NCBI RefSeq assembly: GCF_000235745.1
Contig: NZ_AGSX01000043.1
Span: 124,001-188,000, forward strand
DNA from: Stutzerimonas stutzeri SDM-LAC
Lineage (GTDB): Bacteria; Pseudomonadota; Gammaproteobacteria; Pseudomonadales; Pseudomonadaceae
Direction: 5' to 3'
DNA: 64,000 nucleotides
In this document: positions 1 through 11,400 of the stretch, piece after piece
Layout of the letters: every line of letters starts with the position of its first letter
Numbering within the stretch: the stretch's first letter is position 1
Notes under the pieces: generated by a model
Database searches by the model: none
The model's input: the letters and a program-made list of their open reading frames with translations, nothing else
Told to the model about the DNA's origin: nothing
Made by a program: the position numbers and the translations under genes

Positions 1-405
1 GTAAATCACGAGACAGGCGATCATAATGAAGAGACCTAGTGTTGTGACCAAGAAGTTACTGTTAAAAACATCTGCCAGCTTTAGTGTCCATGGGAAAAAA
101 AATGACATTAAGCAGCAAAGCTTTAATATGAATAAAAAATGCAATAGCTTGCCGCTATTTTCAAAATTCCAGCGCTCCGCATCGCAATAAATCTGCTGTT
201 TGCGTTTTTTTTCCTTGGTTTGCCGCTCATAGGCCAGATGAGCCTCACCCATAAGCTGGCCTTCGATCTCGGATATCGAATCCAAGTTGGCGTAATGCCC
301 CCATTTCAAGGCGGTATCGAACAAACCATGCTTGTCGCGAATCGGTGAAGGCAGTGGGGGCAAGGCTTGGCCGCGATAGGCGGCAGGGCCGTAGGTTTCA
401 GTCAT
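1..405 (-). CDS. Partial membrane protein, candidate T6SS immunity protein
   Basis: This reading frame starts at ATG 405 and runs off the left edge, so only 135 residues are visible. The first 85 or so residues are soluble and charged, with a lysine-rich stretch near residues 63-70. Two strongly hydrophobic segments follow, at about residues 89-107 and 115-135. The start overlaps the stop of the upstream effector gene (ATGA), so the two are translationally coupled. The 3' visible part is clearly AT-richer than all neighbours, a common sign of recent transfer in effector/immunity pairs. Known: VasX-type pore-forming effectors are neutralised by a membrane protein encoded just downstream. I infer that role from position and topology only and do not recognise the family. 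Confidence 0.6.
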   Translation of the reverse strand, partial: MTETYGPAAYRGQALPPLPSPIRDKHGLFDTALKWGHYANLDSISEIEGQLMGEAHLAYERQTKEKKRKQQIYCDAERWNFENSGKLLHFLFILKLCCLMSFFFPWTLKLADVFNSNFLVTTLGLFIMIACLVIY

Positions 406-3400
406 ACCTTGAATTCCAGAGTTTCGATTTGCCAGTAGGGAACGTCATCGGTCCTAGCGTTTAGCGCCGGGGGTTTGGCGAAGGCTGCTTGATAAGGTTG
501 CCAGGTTTTCGGATTGGGCTGTGGCAGCACCAGCTCGTCGGAGCGGTCGGCCTCCTTGGCGAGGCGGAATTGACCGAAAACCTTGAGACGCTGAGTGACC
601 TTCTGCCCATAGCGTTGCAATGGGGTAAGCGTCATCACGGGAAACTGCTTCGGCAATATATAGAGCACCGAGGCCTCGTCCAGAGGGTGCGCGGTCAGCT
701 TGGCCTCGTCGATCGGGCGATGCTCGGTGCGCTCCGCATTGAAGGCGCCATTGAGCGGAAGCACCCCCAATGCTTCCCGGGCAAAGAACTGAAAGTGCTG
801 GGCGTCGAATAGGCCCAACAGGGGAGAGTGGATACGCACCGCCCAGTCGTCGCGCTCGAAGGGCTGGGCCGAAGTGCGACGGCATTCCAGGGCCGCGTTC
901 AGCGGGGCGCGCTGCCGATTGAGGCTGCTGATACCCGCACGCACGCTCGCTGGCGCCAGATCCAGCCAGTCGCCTAGACGACTCACCTTGATCACGGGCC
1001 GGCCGAGGATGCCGAGCAGCTGCTGGTAGGCAACATGCGGGTCGCTCAGATGAGCGAAGCGCTGGTCGTCTCCAAGCAATTTGTCGAGCGCGCCGACCTG
1101 CCCATGATCCTTGCCAAAAGGCCCGTTCTTCATCAGCGCCTCGACGTCGCTGTCGACCAGCCAGCCGGCCAGGATGCTGCCACCGATAAACAGCGTGGCC
1201 CCGGCAATCAGCACCACCGGGTTGATGCACATACCAAAAGCGTAAGCCGTCCAGGCCGCCCCGCCCGCCGCCGCCACGCCATAGGCCAGGGCGGCATCGC
1301 GGTCGCCCTGGTGCCAGGCGCGCTTGGCGTCCCAGACGGTAATCGCCGTCGTAAAAAGCATGGCCCCGCCCGAAAGAGCGCGCAGTACTGGCAGACGAGG
1401 GTTGCCCGTCTGCTCTGCCAGATTTGCTGCCCAGCGGGTGGAGATTCTGGAAGCCTCGAGGCGTGGTTTGTTCAGCAAGCTTACGAGCTGATGCTCACCG
1501 CCAAGAATAAATTTCGATAGGTTGCCCGAGGCAACCACAAGGTCAGCCGCTGCAGATATATATCCGGCGCGATAGCGGTCTAGACCATCCCCCGCTTCCC
1601 TTTCCAAACTCCTAATCCCCTCAACCTGCGCACTCAGGTTGTACAGGGCGCAAGCCACCGCCACTACAGGCATGGAAGGCGACTGCGCGGCAGTGTCGAG
1701 TTTGCTGGCCACCGCATGTTTCCAGGCGCCGTACTTGATCACCTCAGGATGGTCGGCAGGGGCGGCGATGATGACTCCTGTCCCATGATTGGGCAGCCCC
1801 CGTCCCACCTGACGCGGGCTGGTGGAGCCGATGACCTGACCCTCCGGATTGACGACGTTCATATACAGGTAGCTCTTGCGGGTGAGGGCAGCCCGCTCGG
1901 TGGTGGTCAGGCCATAGCGCAGCCCCTCTCCTTGAACGCCCAAAATCCGTAGGTTCGAAGCCTGGGCCTGTGCTTCGCTGACCAGTTGAATGCCACGCCA
2001 GCTGGGAGAAAGTTTCTCGAGTACGCCGTGAGTCGGTGCGAACAGGCGGTGGAACTCAATGGCTACGTTCACTTTAGCATCGTTCAAGCGCTGCACCTGG
2101 GTCAGCACGGCTATGGAGAAAGTGTCCATAAAGTCGCTGATCAGGGCGTGCAGATTCTTGTACACCAGCACCTTGTCGGTGTCCTGCGGGTCGATGTCGG
2201 CCATGTGCAGCAGGCTGTTCATGCCCATGCGCTGTGGCTCGGGTTCGCGTTTTTTTGCGGCCAGGGCGACAAGCCGCTCTACGGCCTCGGGTAAGGTGCC
2301 GTCCGCCTGCGCCAGGAAAGGCTTGGTGAGTGGGTGATGGCCGGCCAGGAGGCGTTCGCTTAACTGGGCGATTCGGGTTTGCAACGAGTTACTGGCGTCG
2401 GCCGGAGACAAGGCATCGATATGGTCGGGCAGTTTGCCCAGCGTGGTGAATATCTCGCTGAGCAACTGGTAGGGTTCTAGCAGGCGTTCATCGTGGGCGT
2501 ATTGCCAGTCCCACAGCGCTGCCGCCAGCGAAACATCCGATAGAAGGCTGACCAGGCGTTGCAGTTGGGATGACAGGGCGGTCCTTACCAGCTCGCGTTC
2601 GCCGTCGAACACAGCGTCGTGAAGTTGCTCGAGGTGCAGCTGCTTCTTGAACTTGCCCAGAGGGCTGCTCGGGCTTTGCATGACCGAGCTGTACAGCGCA
2701 TGGGCGTAGCGACCATTGGGGCGATGCGGCACCAGCGCATTGAGGGTAAGAAGGTAGGACTCCGCCAGACGCGCTTGCGCACAGGCATGTCTGAGCGCGA
2801 ACAAGGGGTCGTCGAGCATCAGCCCTACCAGCTTCGGATAGGCTCGCATATTGCGTTCCGCAAGCACATCCGCACTGGCCGCCAAGGTGGGCAGGGGCTG
2901 CGGTGGCGCACTGCGGGTGGCAGAAGCCAGTTCTTCCAGGCGCAGCTGCATGCGGCTGCTCATTTCATTCGAGGGGATGCTACTCAGGCTGGGGGTGAAT
3001 AGGGACGGATCACTCAGCAGGCTCTCGATGCTGAAGTCGCGCGCTCGAAAGCCTTCCGTTTGAGCGCTGATCACCACCGCCGGCATGGCCTGCGTCGGCC
3101 GCCATTGATCCATCCCAACGACCGCCGCCGACCAAGCGAATGCGACGATATGGGCGCGGCTTTTGACTCGATTCCGATCTGCCTCAAGCCAGCGGATATA
3201 TTCCCACGTCCAGGGCTTCTCGCTGTAGGCCATCAGGTAGTTGTTGGCGACAGATTGCCCCTGTACAAGGATAGGAATCAGCAGGACTTGCTGCTGCGTG
3301 CCGACAGATTGCCGTTCATTGGCAGCGGCGCCGCTCTCGGCCTGCCTGCGCCAATGTGCGAGATCGACATCCTTCATGTTGCCTTGGCCGTCGCACCAGA

Positions 3401-3704
3401 CCTCACGCCAAAGCTTGCCATTCTGGAATACGTAGATTCGCCCTGGACGTGGCAGCGCTCCCCGGGGGGCCTCGTTGTAGGCGTCATGTCCTGGCAGCTT
3501 GGCCAGCGGCATGATGGCCAAGAATGTGTTCTGTTGAATGTTTTCTTCTTCCTCATGGCTGCGCATGTCTACAGCGATGGGCAGAGACAGCTTGCCACCA
3601 TCCTCCCGGTCGACATTCAGCACGAGCCTCTTGCGCTGCGCATTTTCGTACTCGGCACGCTTGCGAACACCCTGCTCGATGGGTTGATCCTTCAACTCGC
3701 TCAT
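402..3704 (-). CDS. VasX-like T6SS effector with MIX motif
   Basis: This 1100-residue protein is encoded directly after vgrG and overlaps it by 4 bp. Its N-terminal part resembles the VasX N-terminal region, and residues 86-93 (RPGRIYVF) fit the core of the MIX motif (hRxGhhYhh) that marks T6SS effectors. The middle is a long helical, charged region. Hydrophobic segments lie at about residues 773-790, 805-825 and 826-848, consistent with a colicin-like pore-forming part, followed by a soluble C-terminal region of about 230 residues. The likely role is delivery on the VgrG spike into a rival cell and damage to its inner membrane. MIX and location support an effector; pore formation is inferred from VasX of Vibrio cholerae. 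Confidence 0.8.
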   Translation of the reverse strand: MSELKDQPIEQGVRKRAEYENAQRKRLVLNVDREDGGKLSLPIAVDMRSHEEEENIQQNTFLAIMPLAKLPGHDAYNEAPRGALPRPGRIYVFQNGKLWREVWCDGQGNMKDVDLAHWRRQAESGAAANERQSVGTQQQVLLIPILVQGQSVANNYLMAYSEKPWTWEYIRWLEADRNRVKSRAHIVAFAWSAAVVGMDQWRPTQAMPAVVISAQTEGFRARDFSIESLLSDPSLFTPSLSSIPSNEMSSRMQLRLEELASATRSAPPQPLPTLAASADVLAERNMRAYPKLVGLMLDDPLFALRHACAQARLAESYLLTLNALVPHRPNGRYAHALYSSVMQSPSSPLGKFKKQLHLEQLHDAVFDGERELVRTALSSQLQRLVSLLSDVSLAAALWDWQYAHDERLLEPYQLLSEIFTTLGKLPDHIDALSPADASNSLQTRIAQLSERLLAGHHPLTKPFLAQADGTLPEAVERLVALAAKKREPEPQRMGMNSLLHMADIDPQDTDKVLVYKNLHALISDFMDTFSIAVLTQVQRLNDAKVNVAIEFHRLFAPTHGVLEKLSPSWRGIQLVSEAQAQASNLRILGVQGEGLRYGLTTTERAALTRKSYLYMNVVNPEGQVIGSTSPRQVGRGLPNHGTGVIIAAPADHPEVIKYGAWKHAVASKLDTAAQSPSMPVVAVACALYNLSAQVEGIRSLEREAGDGLDRYRAGYISAAADLVVASGNLSKFILGGEHQLVSLLNKPRLEASRISTRWAANLAEQTGNPRLPVLRALSGGAMLFTTAITVWDAKRAWHQGDRDAALAYGVAAAGGAAWTAYAFGMCINPVVLIAGATLFIGGSILAGWLVDSDVEALMKNGPFGKDHGQVGALDKLLGDDQRFAHLSDPHVAYQQLLGILGRPVIKVSRLGDWLDLAPASVRAGISSLNRQRAPLNAALECRRTSAQPFERDDWAVRIHSPLLGLFDAQHFQFFAREALGVLPLNGAFNAERTEHRPIDEAKLTAHPLDEASVLYILPKQFPVMTLTPLQRYGQKVTQRLKVFGQFRLAKEADRSDELVLPQPNPKTWQPYQAAFAKPPALNARTDDVPYWQIETLEFKV

Positions 3705-5842
3705 GCGTCTTCCTCCGGGTCGAGCAACTCAACTTGCCCGCCTTGCTCCGGGTCGCCCCAGACATCCACGATCAATTGTTGCGGTCCCGGGGCCACTTTT
3801 TCTATTGGGGCTGGTAACTGGTTCGGATTGGCGGTGCTGGTTTTCTCGCCCACCGGAGCGGTATCTGCTGGTTTGGGCAATACCGGTGAGATAGGCGCCG
3901 CCGCTGAGCCATTGCCCGGTGCCCCGCCGGAGTTAATCCGGATCACCGGCCCCACCAGTGTCACGCCGCTGCCGTCGAGCTTGATAAAGCTGCCACCAGC
4001 CTTGAAGGTCAGTTCGCTGCCGGCTTCAAGCACGATCTTCAGGCCGCTGGAAAGGTGGATTTCCTGGCCGGCTTCGATGAACTGGCCGGTGCCGATCTTC
4101 ACGTGTTGGCTGTTGCCGACGGTCAGGTGGTCGTTGGCTTTGACTTCGCTGCGGCGGTCGGCGTGGGTGGTGCGGTGTTCTTCGGACTTGAATTCGCTGT
4201 AGCTGTTGGCCTCGACGGTGTCGTGGCGTTCGTGACCTACGCGGATTTTCTGGTCGTGCTCGATGTTCTCGTCCCAGTCGCGCTGGGCGTGGAGGTAGAT
4301 CTGTTCGGCGCCTTTGCGGTCTTCGATGCGTAGCTCGTTGTAGCCGCTGCCGCCTGGACTGCTCAGGGTCTTGAATACGCTGCGCGTCTTGTTTGCGGGC
4401 AGCTCGTAGGGGACGGCGTTTTCCTTGTGATACAAGCAACCGGTCAAGAGGGGTTGGTCGGGATCGCCCTCCAAGAAGGTAATCAGCACCTCCATACCGA
4501 CGCGCGGAATGGCAATACCGCCGTAGCGGTCACCGGCCCAACTGGATGACACGCGCAGCCAGCAGCTGGTGTGCTCATCGGCTTTGCCTTCTCGGTCCCA
4601 GAAAAACTGCACCTTCACGCGACCGTACTCGTCGCAATGGATCTCTTCGCCAGCAGGTCCGGTCACGACTGCGCTCTGGCTGCCGAGAATGCGTGGTTTG
4701 GGGTGGCTGAGTGCGGGGCGGAAGGGGACGGCCCAAGGGGTCGCGGTGAAGTGGTTTCGGTAGCCTTGGGTGAAGCCATTATTGGCAAACTGATCCTCGC
4801 CATGGAGCGCTGAGGGCGTCAGCGTGGAGGTGCCTGAAAGATCAGTGACGGACTCTTCCAACACCTGCGGTTGCTTGCCTTCGTGGAACACTTCGGTCAG
4901 CAGCCAGAGCTGATTCCAGTCGCTGCGCGGGTGATCGCTGATTGGGAGGAAATGACCGCTGACAAGCAGCGGCTGGTCGCTTTCTCCCTCGGCCAGCTCG
5001 AAGTCGTGGCGATGGCGTTCCAGTGCGCGACGGGACAGGTGCTTGCCGCGCTCACGGTCGGCGAAGCGGCCGGGGTAGTCGTAGTCCTCGAGGTCGGGTT
5101 GGGCGTCGCTCCGTACTGCCGCCTCCATGGTCAGGCGGGGCTTTTCGAAATCGTAATCGCGGCGGGTGACTCGGCCAGTGCGGGTCTCGATGCGTACGCC
5201 GAAGCGCTTGATGACCGGCTCATCGGCAACCAGTCCACTGTCCTGCTGGTAGGCCATAGGGGCAAGTGATCGGAATACCGTCTGGTCATCGCCGAACACC
5301 AGTATGTGGCCGCTTTCGCTGTGCTGGAAGTGGTAGTGAATGCCTTCTTCTTCACAGAGACGCTGGATGAACTGAAGATCCGTTTCGTCGTACTGAACGC
5401 AGTAATCCCTTTTGGGGTAGACCACCGGGCCGAGATCGAAACGGTGGCGGTCACCGGCGAGGATGCCATGCTCATCAAGCACCTTGGCAATGATCTGCGG
5501 TACCGAGAGTTGCTGGAAGATGCGTTGGTTGATGCGGTGAGATAGATAGGCAAGCTGTGGTCGCAAGGCGATGCGATAGCGCGTCAGGCGTTTGCCGGAA
5601 TTGCCTTGCGCGGCGCTGTAGATAATCCCGTGAATGCCATTGCCGCCAGGCGACAGCGCTAGAAAGGCCTGCTGGTGCAACAGGCTTTCAAGGTTCAGGT
5701 CGGGGCGTTCGCTGACCAGTTCGAGATCGAACGAGAAGGGTTGCGAAATGGCCTCTCGACCTTTGAATTCGAGGACCTGCAGGTCGTGCTGGACGCCTTC
5801 AATGACAAGGCTGAAATGCGTGTCGTTGGCCGGATTGAACAT
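3701..5842 (-). CDS. vgrG: Type VI secretion spike protein VgrG (TssI)
   Basis: The product forms the trimeric puncturing tip of the T6SS tube and carries effectors. I place the start at ATG 5842 (713 aa), because an AAGGAACAGGG ribosome site precedes it and the sequence MFNPANDTHFSL is a typical VgrG N-terminus; a longer open frame upstream to 6040 runs through the hcp terminator and is not credible. Order of parts: gp27-like N-terminal domain, OB-fold gp5-like region (the VKVQFFWDREG stretch), the GDRYGGIAIPRVGMEV signature, then the repetitive beta-helix (DUF2345-type). A proline-rich tail of about 80 residues ends DPEEDA and may help load the effector encoded next. The gene follows hcp and is coupled to the effector gene. 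Confidence 0.95.
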   Translation of the reverse strand: MFNPANDTHFSLVIEGVQHDLQVLEFKGREAISQPFSFDLELVSERPDLNLESLLHQQAFLALSPGGNGIHGIIYSAAQGNSGKRLTRYRIALRPQLAYLSHRINQRIFQQLSVPQIIAKVLDEHGILAGDRHRFDLGPVVYPKRDYCVQYDETDLQFIQRLCEEEGIHYHFQHSESGHILVFGDDQTVFRSLAPMAYQQDSGLVADEPVIKRFGVRIETRTGRVTRRDYDFEKPRLTMEAAVRSDAQPDLEDYDYPGRFADRERGKHLSRRALERHRHDFELAEGESDQPLLVSGHFLPISDHPRSDWNQLWLLTEVFHEGKQPQVLEESVTDLSGTSTLTPSALHGEDQFANNGFTQGYRNHFTATPWAVPFRPALSHPKPRILGSQSAVVTGPAGEEIHCDEYGRVKVQFFWDREGKADEHTSCWLRVSSSWAGDRYGGIAIPRVGMEVLITFLEGDPDQPLLTGCLYHKENAVPYELPANKTRSVFKTLSSPGGSGYNELRIEDRKGAEQIYLHAQRDWDENIEHDQKIRVGHERHDTVEANSYSEFKSEEHRTTHADRRSEVKANDHLTVGNSQHVKIGTGQFIEAGQEIHLSSGLKIVLEAGSELTFKAGGSFIKLDGSGVTLVGPVIRINSGGAPGNGSAAAPISPVLPKPADTAPVGEKTSTANPNQLPAPIEKVAPGPQQLIVDVWGDPEQGGQVELLDPEEDA

Positions 5843-6030
5843 TCCCTGTTCCTTTGTAACCAGTCCATGGCAGCGAGCCGACAAGGGTTCGCAAGGCGGC
5901 AATGCCGATACTCCAGGCGTGCCGTAACGCGGATTGGGGAAGCACCCTACCCGCAAAAAGCTGGCAGCGATTTTCGCTCTTTTGGTGAAAAAGTCGTGTG
6001 AAGCACTGCGTTGTTTACCGATTGGATCGG

Positions 6031-6065
6031 CTGAAAACACATCGGCCAGGTAAGCCTGGCCGATG
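6031..6065 (-). terminator. Hairpin terminator after hcp
   Basis: An 11-bp perfect stem (CATCGGCCAGG, positions 6040-6050, pairing with 6055-6065) with a 4-nt loop lies 36 bp past the hcp stop. On the minus strand it is followed by TGTTTTC. It probably ends most hcp transcripts and lets fewer reach vgrG, which would fit the high Hcp demand. Confidence 0.7.
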
Positions 6066-6100
6066 TCGGATTAACCGTGGCCGCGAGGCCTGATCAAGGC

Positions 6101-6619
6101 TTAGGCCGAGATCGGGGTGCGCCAGTCGTCGGAACCGGAAGTGCCTGAGACCTCGTGGGTCCAGACGATCTTGCGGTAGGTGAAGTAGACGTCTTCCAGG
6201 TGGGTGAAGTGGGACATGTTCGGGTCCTGGCAGTTGGGCATGCGCGACTGCACGTCGACGATCACTGCGTCTTCCAGTTCGATGGTGAAGTAGTGCTCCT
6301 GGGTACCGGTGGAGGAGGTGCGGTACCACTCCAGACGGCACTTGTTCAGGCGCTCGCCGGAAGTCAGGGCGTTGAAGATCAGCGGCGATGACTTGTCGAA
6401 TACTTTGGTGATCATCAGCGGTTTGTGTACGCGCTGGCCGGTAGGTTGGCCGGACTGCGGATCACGCGGGATGATGACCTGATGCTGGAAGGCCTGCACC
6501 AGGATCTGGTCTTCGTGTCCTTCCTGGAAAATATTGCCGACCGAGTCCTCGGTAAAAGTGCCTGCGGTGATCAGACCTTGCTTGGTGCCTTCGAGGGACA
6601 GATACGCGGGTGTTGGCAT
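6101..6619 (-). CDS. hcp: Type VI secretion tube protein Hcp (TssD)
   Basis: Hcp hexamers stack into the inner tube that is fired through the contractile sheath. The 172-residue length and the sequence (MPTPAYLSLEGTKQGLITAG near the start, then HKPLMITKVFDKSSP and the LNKCRLEWYR strand) are typical of the family; there is no C-terminal effector extension. ATG 6619 is preceded by AAGGAGAG. The gene stands at the head of an hcp-vgrG-effector-immunity order with no sheath or baseplate genes visible, so this is probably an orphan module served by a T6SS encoded elsewhere. A sigma-54 promoter and an IHF site lie upstream. Confidence 0.96.
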   Translation of the reverse strand: MPTPAYLSLEGTKQGLITAGTFTEDSVGNIFQEGHEDQILVQAFQHQVIIPRDPQSGQPTGQRVHKPLMITKVFDKSSPLIFNALTSGERLNKCRLEWYRTSSTGTQEHYFTIELEDAVIVDVQSRMPNCQDPNMSHFTHLEDVYFTYRKIVWTHEVSGTSGSDDWRTPISA

Positions 6620-6666
6620 GAACGCTCTCCTTGCCTTGTTGAATGCCGGAATGGCCCATAAACAAG

Positions 6667-6683
6667 TACAAGGTGCGTGCCAG
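6667..6683 (-). promoter_or_regulatory. Sigma-54 (RpoN) promoter of hcp
   Basis: Read on the minus strand, the sequence is TGGCACG-N4-TTGTA (6682 to 6667). The consensus is TGGCACG-N4-TTGCW, and the GG-N10-GY spacing is exact; the only important deviation is T for C in the -12 element. Transcription would start near 6655, about 25 bases before the hcp ribosome site. RpoN control of hcp/vgrG is known in several pseudomonads and vibrios. Confidence 0.7.
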
Positions 6684-6702
6684 TTTAATAAAAATCGTTA
6701 TT

Positions 6703-6715
6703 TATCAATAGGTTG
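6703..6715 (+). promoter_or_regulatory. IHF binding site upstream of hcp promoter
   Basis: TATCAATAGGTTG matches the IHF consensus WATCAA-N4-TTR at every defined position and lies in an A/T-rich stretch 20 bp upstream of the -24 element. Sigma-54 promoters commonly use IHF to bend DNA so that an upstream activator can reach the polymerase. Confidence 0.6.
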
Positions 6716-6790
6716 TAATTATCGTAAGCGCGCGGGTGGCCGATCCTGCGGGGCACTTCGCATTTAGTTGGGCAACATCCTGCCGAGCCC

Positions 6791-6892
6791 TGCGCAAGGT
6801 TTTGCGCACGTGCGCTCGAGCCCAGCGGCTGCGCACCTTGCCGTAGGGGTAACAGGGGTTTTTGGCAACATAATGTGCAGCATCTTGCGCAA
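6791..6892. promoter_or_regulatory. Repeated TTGCGCA motifs, possible activator sites for hcp
   Basis: An inverted repeat TGCGCAA-N4-TTGCGCA occupies 6791-6808 and an 8-bp palindrome TTGCGCAA recurs at 6885-6892. They lie about 110-230 bp upstream of the sigma-54 promoter, where enhancer-binding proteins usually bind. Which activator would use them cannot be told from the sequence. Confidence 0.35.
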
Positions 6893-6901
6893 ACCAATGG
6901 C

Positions 6902-8449
<1,548 letters not shown>

Positions 8450-11400
8450 TCAGGGCTGACCGTTGGCGGGCGCAGGTTCCTCGGCACTGCCATCGTCCAC
8501 GGCCAGCTGAATGTCGAGCGCGGACGGAGGGTTTTTCAGATGCACATCCAGCTGGCGGAAGGCGATGACGATGCCGCGCGCACGGAATTCCTGATCAAGG
8601 TGCCGGTTGATCTCGTCGATCACCGGGTTGCGGTCGCCCAGATCGCGTACATGCAAGCGCAGCTCGTGCTCCAGCCGGCTTTCGCCGAAGTTGAGGAAGA
8701 ACACCTGCGGCTCGGGCTCCTTGAGAACCCGCGGGTTATTGCGTGCGGCCTGGAACAGCAGGTTGCGGACCTCTTTAAGGTCGGAGCCGAACTGCACACC
8801 GATGCGGATGGTGACCCGCGTGATGGTGTCGTTGAGCGACCAGTTGACCAACTGATCGGTCACAAAGGTCTTGTTCGGGACGATGATTTCCTTGTTGTCG
8901 AAGTCGGTGATGGTTGTTGCCCTGATGCGGATGCGACTGACCGTTCCGGACAGGTTGCCGATGGTCACCACATCGCCAATGCGCACCGGTTTCTCGAAAA
9001 GAATGATCAGGCCAGAGACGAAGTTGGCGAAAATCTCCTGCAGACCAAAGCCGAGGCCGACCGACAGCGCCGCGACCAGCCACTGCAGCTTGTCCCAGCT
9101 CACGCCCAAGGTCGACAAGGTCGTGACGATGCCGATACCGACCAGCGTGTAGGACAACAAAGTGCCCGTTGCATAAGCGCTGCCCTGCGCGAGGTGCATC
9201 TTCGACAGCACCAGAACTTCGAGAAGGCCCGGAAGGTTTCGCGCCAATGCAAAGGTGATGACCACGGTAACCAGCGCCCCAAGCAGGTTGTTCAGCGTGA
9301 TGGTCGAGGTCGTTGCGGCGTCGCCGCTGCCGCTGGTGAATTCGTACAAAGTGATGTTATCGAGGTACGACACCACGCTGATGAGGTCGGCCCACACCCA
9401 GTAGAGCACCAGGAAGAACAGCCCGAACATCGCCAGACGTGTCAGCCGCAGGGACTGTTGGTTGACTTGCCTGATATCCAGGCCGGCCTCGCCAGTCGAT
9501 TCGCTGGTATCCATCGTCTCGTCGATCTGCGCGTCACGCTTGGCCAATGCACGATGGTAGGCGAGCCGCCGTGCGGCCACGGTCAGGCCGCGGATCAGCG
9601 TGGCTTCGATGACGATCCAGGCCAGCAGCAAATACAGGGTGTCGATCAAACGACCCGTCAGTTTCAACGCGGTGTAGTAATAACCAAAACCGACCACCAG
9701 CATCAGCGCCAGCGGCAATATGCTGAACAACAGGCCGATAAAGCGCCGTAAAAACGGCGCGTTCTGGCTCGACGGGCCCTTGCGCAGCAGGCGCATCAGG
9801 CGCCAGCTCATCAGCGCAAAACAGACCAGCACCACGACAATGCCGACCACGTCGTCGACCAGGCCCGCCGGCTGATGCTCGGCGATTGCCACCACGGCCA
9901 CCAGCGCCATGACCACCAGGCCCAGTCGGCGGATCTCGTTGCGCAGGAAGACCACTTGCGGCCGGAACCAGCCGAAGTGTGTCTCGGCGACTCGGCTGGG
10001 CGAGAGCATTCGGTAGGCGCTGTAGAACACCAGCCAGGCCTGGGCCATCTGGTAGAAGGCGGCGCCCAGGCTGATGTTCTGCCCGCGCCCGTCCATCTGC
10101 AGCAGGTAACCGCAAAGCGCCAGGAACATCGCGCCCGGCAAGGCCAGCAGGAAGTTCAGCAATAGCGCCAGCGGTGTGTGCAGCTGGCTGTCGCGGCGAA
10201 AATGCCCGACTTCGCTGCTCAGGGAGTCGAGCTTGGTGTTGATCGCGTTGCGCCGCCAGAGCAGCAGGCCGATCACCAGCAGCAGCGGCACGAAGAACAG
10301 CGGCCGCTCGAACAGGCCCGCGCCCAGCGCATTGAACGCCGAGCCCCAAGGCATGGCGCGTAACTGGTCGTCGAGCAGCGCCGGCACGCTTTTGAACCAA
10401 TCCAGGTCCAGCGGGCGGTTGCTCGGAATCCAGAACATCTGTTCGTCCAGCGTGTTGCGCAGGGCCTCGGCCTTGCTCTGTAGCTGGCGCTGGTTCAGTT
10501 GCAGCGTAATGGATTCGCTGAGCAGTGCGTTGAGCTCGTGGTTCAGCCGGTCGAGCAATTCGCTGCGGGTGCGTATCAGATCGGTAAGCGCGCTGCGAAC
10601 CTCGGGGGTTACCTCGCCCGGCGGCTGACTGGCGAGCTGTTGATCGACGTAGTCCTGAACGTTGCCGGCCGCTTCCCGACGCTGGTTGAGCTCGAACTGA
10701 TAGAGACGGATGTCAGCGATTTCATCGGCGAGGTCTTTGTCCAGCGTCAGCTGCGGCAGGGCCTGCTTCTGCTGGTAGAGAATTTTCGATAGCAGAAGGC
10801 TGCCTTCGAGTACCGCGATCTGTTCTTCCAGGGCTTGGTCGGCCTGGTTCAGCGTGTCGAGCTGCTGGCGGGTCTGCAGGTTCTGCTGGGTCAGGTCGTT
10901 GAGCCGCTCGGTGGCGCGCAACAGATAGCCTGACAAACGCTTGTTCTCGGCGCTTTCAGCCGGCAGCAGCTTGTCCGACCCGGTCTTCTCGGCCTTCAGC
11001 GAAAACTCGGCAACTGTCTGTTCGGATTCCTCGCGACGCTTGTTGTTGATGGCCGCCTGCAACGCCATGGTTTCGTGCTCGGCACGGGCGATGCGTTCGG
11101 ACAGCAGATCGCGACGGGCAATGCCCAGGTCCTGTAGCAGGCTGTTGCCGGCCAGCTCCTTGCGGCGCAATTCAATCTGGGCGGTGAGTGCCGACTTTTC
11201 AGCGGCAAGCAGCGCCCGGCGTTCATCACTCAGCGGCTTGCCGTTGTCACGGCCGGTCTTGAGCAGATTGCTGATCTCGTCGATCCGCGTCTGCGAGTCG
11301 CTGATATCGGCCTGAGCGCGCTCGGGGCGCGTTTGGGCGCTGATGATCATGCTGTTGGCGGCGGTCAGTGCTGCCTGCCAGGTCGATAGTTCCTCGACGC

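Noticed and set aside
5843..6040. N-terminal extension of VgrG by 66 residues
   Set aside because: It would begin inside the hcp terminator, lacks a ribosome site and precedes the canonical VgrG start.
5843..6100. A sigma-54 promoter directly before vgrG
   Set aside because: A TGG and a TTGCC occur, but the GG to GC distance is 12 rather than 10 bp.
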